The notes beneath the pieces are model-generated. The model made no database searches and had not been told where the DNA came from. It was given only the letters and a program-made list of their open reading frames with translations. Of a DNA stretch of 21,696 bases, positions 1 to 7,092 are shown piece after piece (position 1 is the first letter of the stretch; the number at the start of each line of letters is the position of its first letter). The stretch is taken from NCBI GenBank assembly GCA_016946835.1, contig JACVTC010000510.1, positions 1 to 21,696 on the forward strand, read 5' to 3'. Position numbers and translations under genes: made by a program. Source of the DNA: Neocallimastix lanati (nom. inval.). Its lineage: Eukaryota; Neocallimastigomycota; Neocallimastigomycetes; Neocallimastigales; Neocallimastigaceae.

Positions 1-455
1 TAAGTAATTCGTTTTATTAGAAATATTTTTTATTAATTATAAAATTTAAAGTAATTATTATATTAATCAACAAGGTAATATTTCGAATTACTTATACGTT
101 AATTATTATTAATAAAAGCACGAAGAAAAATATTTTCATTCGTGAAGTTCGCACTATTTATACTTTTAAAAAAAACAGTTTTAACATATAAAAATAATTT
201 TAAAGAAATATTTAGAAATATGTTTGTAATAATTAATAATGTAAAGTTTCTAGAATATAGATTTCAATTGATGAAAATGAATCTTATCAAAAAAGAATAA
301 AATAATTTATATAATAAGAATTTCTAAATTCATTTCGGTTAAATTACAAACCGAAAGAATCTTTAACTTTCTATAATTTTATACAGAAAGAATATTCAAG
401 AAGATATTATTAATAATTAATAAAATAATTAATAAAATAATTATTTATGTACAAC
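1..455. other. AT-rich intergenic stretch with inverted repeats
   Basis: No coding sequence is visible. The stretch holds several inverted repeats: an 11-bp perfect one (1-11 with 84-94), a 6-bp arm CACGAA/TTCGTG (119-124 with 139-144) with further A/T pairing inside, an 8-bp perfect hairpin TTTCGGTT/AACCGAAA (333-340 with 349-356, 8-base loop), and CTTTCT/AGAAAG (367-372 with 385-390). The few G and C bases of the region lie mostly in these arms. The function is unknown. Confidence 0.6.
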
Positions 456-527
456 GAGTTGAGGTGTGAGTCGAACCCATGAAGTATTGGTCATGGTAAA
501 TGTAACTAACCATTGAACCAAAATTCT
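456..527 (-). other. tRNA-like sequence or degenerate tRNA gene with A and B boxes
   Basis: On the minus strand TGGTTCAATGG (510-520) fits the Pol III A-box consensus TRGYNNARNNG exactly, and GGGTTCGACTC (468-478) is a near-perfect B box. Their spacing is that of a class I tRNA. A TTTT that could end Pol III transcription follows at about 435-438. The cloverleaf is poor: by my pairing the acceptor stem has about 2 of 7 pairs, the D stem 1 of 4 and the T stem 3 of 5, and no anticodon loop with a U at position 33 is convincing. It is more likely a decayed tRNA, or a tRNA-derived Pol III promoter, than a working tRNA. Its 5' end is 13-16 bp from the integration point of the neighbouring retrotransposon. 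Confidence 0.4.
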
Positions 528-539
528 AATACTACTCAT

Positions 540-543
540 GTAT
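540..543. repeat. Target site duplication GTAT, left copy (element A)
   Basis: GTAT immediately precedes the first base of the left LTR of element A. The same four bases follow the right LTR at 7089-7092. A 4-6 bp duplication is usual for Ty3/gypsy integrases. Confidence 0.75.
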
Positions 544-1835
544 TGATAAATAACAAAATTATTAAATTAAAATAAATAATAAAAAAACAAATTCTTGTCT
601 AACTTAACCCAAAAATTAATCCATTCTAAAAAAATTAAATCCATATTTAAGAAAAATTAATTAAATAAAAATAATTAAAATAAAATAATAATAAATTAAT
701 TAATCATTAATAATTTTAATTAAAAACTAAAATAAATTAATAAATAATATTTTTCTAAGACTACAAATAAACAAAATAATAAACAAATTTAATAAATTAT
801 AAACAACAAATAAACAAACTTATAAACAACGCAAAATTAAAATTAAATAGTTAAATAATTTTTTAAGTTACTTTTATTTAAAATAATGATTATTTTATTT
901 ATTTTATAACTCAACTTTTATAAACAAATTGTAATTAAAATAACATTTTAAAACTTATCTTTATTAACATCTTAATTGTAAATATTGTTTAATTTAATAA
1001 TAAATTATTCTTTATTTCTCTTTTATTAATTTTATTATTTTTAATGTAAATAGTTTAAAATCAAAGAAAAATATAAAAACATGTAAATATTTCTTATAAA
1101 TTATTCTTTATTATTAATTAGTTAATAAATTATTATAAATATTTTATTAGTTTTTAATAATCAATTTTTTATGATTATTAATTAGTTAATAAATTATTAT
1201 AAATATTTTATTAGTTTTAATAATCAATTTTTTTATGATTATTAATTATTTAATAAATTATTATAGATATTTTATTAGTTTTTAATAATCAATTTTTATG
1301 ATTATTAATTAGTTAATAAATTATTATAAATATTTTATTAGTTTTTAATAATCAATTTTTTATGATTATTAATTAGTTAATAAATTATTATAAATATTTT
1401 ATTAGTTTTAATAATCAATTTTTTTATGATTATTAATTATTTAATAAATTATTATAGATATTTTATTAGTTTTTAATAATCAATTTTTATGATTATTAAT
1501 TAGTTAATAAATTATTATAAATATTTTATTAGTTATTAATAATCAATTTTATTATTAAAATTTAAAATAAATTAGTATAAATAATAAATATTTCATTTTA
1601 TTATTTTATTAGTTTTTAACAATTATTTTATTAATTTAAACAAAATTAATTATTAAATAAATAAAGATTAATATTAAAATAAAAATAAATTTTTTAATAA
1701 AACATTTTTGTGTTTAATAATAAAACATATTTATTTTTTTTAAATTCCTTAAATCAATTTTTATTCAGTATTTATCCTTGTATTCACTTCTGCAAAATTT
1801 AATTTTTGTAGATTAAGAATATTAGGTATAAATCA
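544..1835 (+). repeat. 5' LTR of element A
   Basis: Nearly identical to 5794-7088. It begins TG and ends CA. It contains a seven-unit tandem array (1110-1550). It is too AT-rich for a TATA box or poly(A) signal to be called with any meaning. Confidence 0.92.
1110..1550 (+). repeat. 63/64-bp tandem array inside 5' LTR of A
   Basis: Seven units start at 1110, 1174, 1238, 1301, 1365, 1429 and 1492. Each opens ATTATTAATTA and contains TAATAATCAATTTT. Variants repeat in a three-unit order (lengths 64, 64, 63, with every third unit carrying TTATTTAATAAATTATTATAG), so there is a higher-order period of about 191 bp present twice, plus one extra unit. Confidence 0.88.
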
Positions 1836-1836
1836 A

Positions 1837-1849
1837 TGGTGGAGAATCC
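1837..1849 (+). other. Primer binding site of element A
   Basis: TGGTGGAGAATCC starts one base after the 5' LTR and begins with TGG, the complement of a tRNA CCA end. Family B has TGGTGGAGATATC at the equivalent place. A primer tRNA ending TCTCCACCA is implied; I cannot name it. The initiator-Met and Ty3-type sites that I know do not match. Confidence 0.7.
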
Positions 1850-2136
1850 TCTTGTTGCCCCGGTGGTAAGTAAATTTTTTTTTAGTTTAATATTAGAATA
1901 AGCCTAGTTATTCAATGGTAATATTAAACAATAATTAATACAATAAATTAGTCTAGTTTTAGAATAACTCTAAATTATTCATAGTAATAGACTCAAATAG
2001 ATTTATCTAAATAATATGCAAATAAAATATTATAGCAATAAATTATTATAAATTAAAGTTATTAATATAAATTAATCAACAAATAATATACGTTAAATAA
2101 ACTGCAAATTAAATTAAATTTATCTTTAATAATTAA

Positions 2137-2178
<42 letters not shown>

Positions 2179-2286
2179 TTTAAAGATAATTAAATAGTAT
2201 TCATATTATTCAATTTAATTAAATAATAAAGTATATATTATAAGTAATAAATAATAATAATAATAAAATTTATTAGTAAAATTTTA

Positions 2287-2327
<41 letters not shown>

Positions 2328-2357
2328 ATTAGAAAAATTTTAATATAAAAAAATTTT

Positions 2358-2388
<31 letters not shown>

Positions 2389-2574
2389 TAAAAATAAAAA
2401 TAAAAATAAAATATAACGGAAGAACTTTAAGAAGTTCTATTATAAAATTATTATTTATTTTTCAAAAAAAAGAATATTGTTGCTTTAGAAGCAATAATAT
2501 AAGTAAAATAATAAGTGGTTTCCGTGATTAGTTTATTCTTTCACAGTCGGCGCGCTGGGAAGCTCTGAACTATT

Positions 2575-2663
2575 CTACAAACGTATAAACGTGTAGGAGA
2601 ATCACTGGTACGAGTAGTACATGACGCCTGAGCAAGTGGGCAAGCTGGCTACGAGTATACTAC
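2575..2663 (+). promoter_or_regulatory. Hairpin pair in leader of element A
   Basis: First hairpin: CTAC (2575-2578) pairs GTAG (2593-2596) and ACGT (2581-2584) pairs ACGT (2589-2592). Second: GTAGTA (2614-2619) pairs TACTAC (2658-2663) around an inner stem in which GCC (2626-2628) pairs GGC (2647-2649) and AGC (2631-2633) pairs GCT (2644-2646). It lies in a G+C island flanked by poly(A). Confidence 0.45.
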
Positions 2664-2850
2664 CTACTTATTACTTATATTATTGGAAAATCGTAATTAA
2701 TATTCTTTTGAGAATTATTAATAATAAATATTTATAATTTAACTTTTTATTCTTCTTTAAATATTCAAATAATAAAAATTTATAAATACCATTATACTAC
2801 TTAACCTTTTATTTTTTTTAATATTTTCTAGGATATTATTGTATAAAATA

Positions 2851-2914
<64 letters not shown>

Positions 2915-3099
2915 AATAAATAAATATATAATAAAAAAAAATAAAATTAGAAAACAATAAAATTTAAATTAAGGAAAACAAATAAAGAAAAGAAGTATTT
3001 TTTTTAGTTGGAGGAACTGCTTCTGTTCTCTTGACTGATTGATACTTATAGTAGGAATCTCTTACCCTTAATACTAGTGTATTATTGCAGTAAGAGCTA

Positions 3100-3229
3100 A
3101 CGGACTGTAGAATAAGAATCAATACGGGGGAGTAGGCGCTGATTATAAGTAGAGATCTACGTTAGGTGTAGACGTAGTGTAAAACTCCTATAATCAGTGG
3201 GACCAAACGTCGTATTATTCTACAACCGT
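3100..3229 (+). promoter_or_regulatory. Long nested stem-loop in leader of element A
   Basis: Outer stem: ACGG (3100-3103) pairs CCGT (3226-3229), TGTAGAATAA (3106-3115) pairs TTATTCTACA (3215-3224), and TACG (3123-3126) pairs CGTA (3211-3214). Inner stem: CGCTGATTATA (3137-3147) pairs TATAATCAGTG (3189-3199) with one G-U. Apical stem: CTACGT (3157-3162) pairs ACGTAG (3172-3177). That is over 30 potential pairs in 130 bases, ending about 140 bases before the gag ATG. Confidence 0.6.
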
Positions 3230-3319
3230 ACTATAAGGACGGGAAATCATTCAAGATAAACTAAAGATAATAAGAATCAATAATTAAATATTACTATTAC
3301 TACTAATAATAATAATTAA

Positions 3320-3366
<47 letters not shown>

Positions 3367-3370
<4 letters not shown>

Positions 3371-4299
3371 AAACAACTACCAAAGCTATTACTTTTAGTA
3401 GATTACCAATATTAGGTGAAGAAAAAGTCCAATATGAAGAATGGAAATTCGCCTTTGAAAATTGGTGTCGAAAATATAAAATTGAAAACGAAGAAAAGAA
3501 TGAATATTTAATTGCCGTAACTACAGATAAAGCAAGAACTATTGTTATAAATTCTTTAAATAAAGCACAAGCTGACTCTTATGAAATAATCTTAGAAAAC
3601 TTAAAGAAAAGATTTAAACCTTGTACTCCAAAGAATGTAAAATTTTTGGAAATATCAACATTAACCATTAAGAAAGGTGAAAAAGTTTCCGACTTCGATA
3701 CAAAATTCTTACAACTCTTAAATCAATTACAATTAGATGGAAAGGATTATATTAGTACTCCATACTACATAAATGCATTTAGAAACTGGTCTAAAATGTA
3801 TGAGTATTTGTTAGAATCAGAACCTACTAAATTAAGTGATGCAATGGAAATAACTTCAAAAAAGGAAAAAATGCTTAAACTTCTTGAAGATAATAAACCA
3901 AAATCTAAAACTCAATTCTCAAATGTAAAGAAGAATCTAAATAACACTAATAATAACAATAATAAAAATACTAATTTTAGATCTTTTAACACTAATTATT
4001 ACAATAAAATTCCTTTTATCTCTAATACTAGGACTAATGAAAATTCCAGTTATAATAATAAATTTAGAAATAATAACTATAACAACAATTTTACTACAAA
4101 TAGAAATTTTTACAACCCTGTAGAATTCAACAAAGGAGTCGAACAGAGAAGAGCAACTTTAAAAGGTTCTCAATTCACTGATAAAGAACTAGATGATATA
4201 ACAAAAAAATTATCCGATTTAAAAATCAACCTATGCATAAATTGTCAGCGTATTGGTCACATTGTTGAAGAATGTCCAGAATTAAACCATTTAAATTAG
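3367..4299 (+). CDS. Gag (capsid-nucleocapsid) polyprotein, element A
   Basis: 310 residues. The N-terminal two thirds are a Ty3-type capsid: a Trp-containing helix set (EEWKFAFENWCRKYK, near 24-38), then LKKRFKPCTPKN and a KGEKVSDFDTKFLQLLNQL block typical of the retrotransposon gag family. An Asn/Lys/Arg-rich linker (about 185-260) leads to one CCHC zinc knuckle, C290-X2-C293-X4-H298-X4-C303, for RNA binding. Gag assembles the cytoplasmic virus-like particle around element RNA. The ATG is reached straight out of a 47-base A run, and no upstream in-frame start is possible there. The stop TAG (4297-4299) directly follows the slippery heptamer at 4290-4296. The reading frame is intact, so this element may still supply its own coat. 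Confidence 0.9.
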
Positions 4300-5666
4300 T
4301 TATCGGGAGTACGCAATCTCCCGAGATAAATAAAATTGCAACAAACAACTATGATCAAGAAAATACTATAGAATATGAAGGAAACAATAATTATATGATT
4401 AATGCAGCCCAAAAGAGAAAATCGCTAAGTAAGAATGCATTGGATAAAAATAAAATATCACCAAGTAATAAATCTATAGTAAAACCTTCCATTCTAAATC
4501 AACCAAATATAAAAGCTGTTAAACAACAGAAGAAAGCCATTAGAGATAAAAGAAGAAGAGAAATTACAAATGATATAGAAGACATGGATTTATCTAATAA
4601 TAATATTACGCATGAAGAATCTAATAATAATAGTGAAAGTGTTCGTGCAACCAATTTTGACAAACCCCAACCCAATACTCCTAATGAAAATAATTATCAA
4701 GATAATAATTCAAATACTATACCAGAAAAAGTTAAAACAAAAGGTAAGCGAAACATGACCGAAATACAAATGTTAAAACCTGAAAATAAATTCAATATTC
4801 TAGAAGAAGCCAATAATTTATATCCTAAAATAAGCCTAACACAATTATTATCAGCTAGTCCATCTATAAGAAAAGATCTAGAACAAGGTTGTAAACCACG
4901 AGTTGAGAAAATACTTTATTCCATTCAAAATTTAAATATTCCTATTTTGTGCGGAAAAATTGGAAATAAAATGGTTAAGATACTTTTTGATACTGGTGCA
5001 AACATTAATATTATAACAAAAAATTCTCTAAAAGAATTAGAAAATGTAACTATTAATCATTGCGACTTTTCTGAAACTATTACAATTGCCGATGGTACAA
5101 TACTCCATACTAATTATTATATAAATTTAAAATTAACTATAAATAATAACTTAACTGTGAATGAGAAATTTTATATAATAGATTATACAAATCCATTCTT
5201 TAATATTATATTAGGAAGAGGTATACAAAAGAAGTACAGACTCTATATTGATCCAGATGATGATTGCTTATATCAAAAAACAAAAAAAGGAATTAAAAGA
5301 ATAACTGAAATATATAATAACCATACTTCTTCAAAGACGCCTATGTGTAATGCAATAATAATAGAAAAGAATAAAGGTATCGGAAGTACTCTTTTGCAAA
5401 AGGAGGAAGACAAATTAGAACACTCAATTTGTTGTTTAAGTAGGACATTGTCAATCAACAATAACAAACCAATAAAATCTATAACTGATTATAAGCCACT
5501 TTTAGGTTTGCTAAAGAAAAATATCCCTAACAACAATAGACATGCTCGTTGGATAGAAGAATTCAATAAATACAAAACCAACCTAGTTTATCAAAAAAGA
5601 AAAAGAAATCTTTTCGATGATGCACTTTCAAGACTATCATCAAAAGACTCTGAAACAACACTTTAA
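4272..5666 (+). CDS. Truncated Pol: protease plus RNase H remnant, element A
   Basis: 464 codons are open from 4272, but entry is most likely by the -1 shift at 4290. Residues about 1-190 are an Asn/Lys-rich linker with a QPNI...KKAIRDK block also found in family B. A pre-protease motif (SLTQLLSASPSIRKDLEQG) precedes an aspartic protease with the canonical LFDTGAN, catalytic Asp240. After about residue 365 the reading jumps to an RNase H remnant: KGIGSTLLQ, then SITDYKPLLGLL and DALSRL. The RNase H is itself shortened: the first catalytic Asp and the Glu segment seen in B are absent. No reverse transcriptase (no YxDD-type box) and no integrase core are present. At least three internal deletions are needed, yet no stop interrupts the ORF. 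It could process Gag but cannot reverse-transcribe. Confidence 0.82.
   Translation: MSRIKPFKLVIGSTQSPEINKIATNNYDQENTIEYEGNNNYMINAAQKRKSLSKNALDKNKISPSNKSIVKPSILNQPNIKAVKQQKKAIRDKRRREITNDIEDMDLSNNNITHEESNNNSESVRATNFDKPQPNTPNENNYQDNNSNTIPEKVKTKGKRNMTEIQMLKPENKFNILEEANNLYPKISLTQLLSASPSIRKDLEQGCKPRVEKILYSIQNLNIPILCGKIGNKMVKILFDTGANINIITKNSLKELENVTINHCDFSETITIADGTILHTNYYINLKLTINNNLTVNEKFYIIDYTNPFFNIILGRGIQKKYRLYIDPDDDCLYQKTKKGIKRITEIYNNHTSSKTPMCNAIIIEKNKGIGSTLLQKEEDKLEHSICCLSRTLSINNNKPIKSITDYKPLLGLLKKNIPNNNRHARWIEEFNKYKTNLVYQKRKRNLFDDALSRLSSKDSETTL
4290..4339 (+). promoter_or_regulatory. -1 ribosomal frameshift signal, gag-pol of element A
   Basis: The slippery heptamer T TTA AAT (4290-4296) is in the gag frame and is followed at once by the gag stop. 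Six bases later an H-type pseudoknot can form. Stem 1 is TCGGGAG (4303-4309) with CTCCCGA (4318-4324). Loop 1 is 3 bases. Stem 2 is GCAAT (4313-4317) with ATTGC (4335-4339). Loop 3 is 10 bases, A-rich. Slipping back one base gives exactly the frame of the downstream pol ORF. Spacing and loop lengths are those of known retroviral and retrotransposon frameshift pseudoknots. Confidence 0.85.
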
Positions 5667-5781
5667 TTCTTGAAGATCCACAAACAGGAAAACTCCTTAA
5701 AAGAAATGTTCATATAAAAATTTTTTCCCTTATGTACTACAAGAAAATGATACAACTTCAAGGGACGAAGTTGACTCTTAA
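5666..5781 (+). pseudogene. Integrase C-terminal remnant, element A
   Basis: Just after the pol stop, in another frame, there is LEDPQTGKLLKRNVHIK, clearly related to the last residues of family B Pol (ADPNSGILLNRNVHLK). After a further one-base frame change at the A/T run near 5720 the reading LQENDTTSRDEVDS ends at TAA 5779-5781, just before the polypurine tract. This is the end of a once complete integrase whose body has been deleted. Confidence 0.7.
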
Positions 5782-5792
5782 GGGCCGAGAAA
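5780..5792 (+). other. Polypurine tract of element A
   Basis: AAGGGCCGAGAAA lies one base before the 3' LTR (TG at 5794). It is interrupted by CC, but it is in the right place for the plus-strand primer. Family B has a G-run at the same position. Confidence 0.6.
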
Positions 5793-5793
5793 T

Positions 5794-7088
5794 TGATAAA
5801 TAACAAAATTATTAAATTAAAATAAATAATAAAAAAACAAATTCTTGTCTAACTTAACCCAAAAATTAATCCATTCTAAAAAAAATTAAATCCATATTTA
5901 AGAAAAATTAATTAAATAAAAATAATTAAAATAAAATAATAATAAATTAATTAATCATTAATAATTTTAATTAAAAACTAAAATAAATTAATAAATAATA
6001 TTTTTCTAAGACTACAAATAAACAAAATAATAAACAAATTTAATAAATTATAAACAACAAATAAACAAACTTATAAACAACGCAAAATTAAAATTAAATA
6101 GTTAAATAATTTTTTAAGTTACTTTTATTTAAAATAATGATTATTTTATTTATTTTATAACTCAACTTTTATAAACAAATTGTAATTAAAATAACATTTT
6201 AAAACTTATCTTTATTAACATCTTAATTGTAAATATTGTTTAATTTAATAATAAATTATTCTTTATTTCTCTTTTATTAATTTTATTATTTTTAATGTAA
6301 ATAGTTTAAAATCAAAGAAAAATATAAAAACATGTAAATATTTCTTATAAATTATTCTTTATTATTAATTAGTTAATAAATTATTATAAATATTTTATTA
6401 GTTTTTAATAATCAATTTTTTATGATTATTAATTAGTTAATAAATTATTATAAATATTTTATTAGTTTTAATAATCAATTTTTTTATGATTATTAATTAT
6501 TTAATAAATTATTATAGATATTTTATTAGTTTTTAATAATCAATTTTTATGATTATTAATTAGTTAATAAATTATTATAAATATTTTATTAGTTTTTAAT
6601 AATCAATTTTTTATGATTATTAATTAGTTAATAAATTATTATAAATATTTTATTAGTTTTAATAATCAATTTTTTTATGATTATTAATTATTTAATAAAT
6701 TATTATAGATATTTTATTAGTTTTTAATAATCAATTTTTATGATTATTAATTAGTTAATAAATTATTATAAATATTTTATTAGTTATTAATAATCAATTT
6801 TATTATTAAAATTTAAAATAAATTAGTATAAATAATAAATATTTCATTTTATTATTTTATTAGTTTTTAACAATTATTTTATTAATTTAAACAAAATTAA
6901 TTATTAAATAAATAAAGATTAATATTAAAATAAAAATAAATTTTTTTAATAAAACATTTTTGTGTTTAATAATAAAACATATTTATTTTTTTTTAAATTC
7001 CTTAAATCAATTTTTATTCAGTATTTATCCTTGTATTCACTTCTGCAAAATTTAATTTTTGTAGATTAAGAATATTAGGTATAAATCA
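5794..7088 (+). repeat. 3' LTR of element A
   Basis: Copy of 544-1835, 1295 bp. The differences I can see are one extra base in each of a few homopolymers (near 5878-5886, 6940 and 6990). It includes the same seven-unit tandem array at 6361-6801. Confidence 0.92.
6361..6801 (+). repeat. 63/64-bp tandem array inside 3' LTR of A
   Basis: Same seven units and the same three-unit higher-order order as at 1110-1550. The array therefore existed before the two LTRs were copied from one template at integration. Confidence 0.85.
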
Positions 7089-7092
7089 GTAT
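7089..7092. repeat. Target site duplication GTAT, right copy
   Basis: GTAT lies between the last base of element A (7088) and the first base of the family B LTR (7093). It is the right target duplication of A and, once A is removed, also the base pairs directly flanking B. Confidence 0.75.

Larger units (their letters stand above)
1850..3366 (+). other. Untranslated leader of element A, A-tract rich and structured
   Basis: A 1.5-kb leader without a credible ORF. It carries long A runs at 2139-2174 (36), 2289-2324 (36), 2362-2388 (27), 2857-2912 (56) and 3321-3367 (47, ending in the A of the gag ATG). Between them are two islands of higher G+C (about 2515-2665 and 3020-3245) that fold into nested hairpins. 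These are candidates for packaging, dimerisation or translation control. Their role is inferred from position only. Confidence 0.6.
544..7088 (+). mobile_element. Element A: non-autonomous Ty3/gypsy LTR retrotransposon, complete ends
   Basis: This 6.5-kb element has LTRs of 1292 and 1295 bp that both start TGATAAA and end ATCA. They differ, as far as I can read, only by single-base indels in homopolymers, so the insertion is recent. In order: 5' LTR, primer site, 1.5-kb structured A-rich leader, gag (3367-4299), -1 frameshift signal, shortened pol with protease (to 5666), an integrase C-terminal remnant, polypurine tract and 3' LTR, flanked by GTAT on both sides. Reverse transcriptase and integrase are missing, so the element must have moved with enzymes supplied by another element. 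Family B next door is a possible donor, but this is inference. Confidence 0.9.

Noticed and set aside
456-527. Functional tRNA gene
   Set aside because: A and B boxes are good, but acceptor, D and anticodon arms do not pair and no anticodon can be assigned; kept only as tRNA-like.
2757-2957. 66-codon minus-strand ORF with a long Phe run
   Set aside because: It is poly(A) read on the other strand; no start context or conserved residues.
4272-4274. Independent pol start at ATG 4272 in element A
   Set aside because: It lies inside gag over the zinc knuckle end; the heptamer plus pseudoknot at 4290-4339 explains pol expression better, though re-initiation cannot be excluded.
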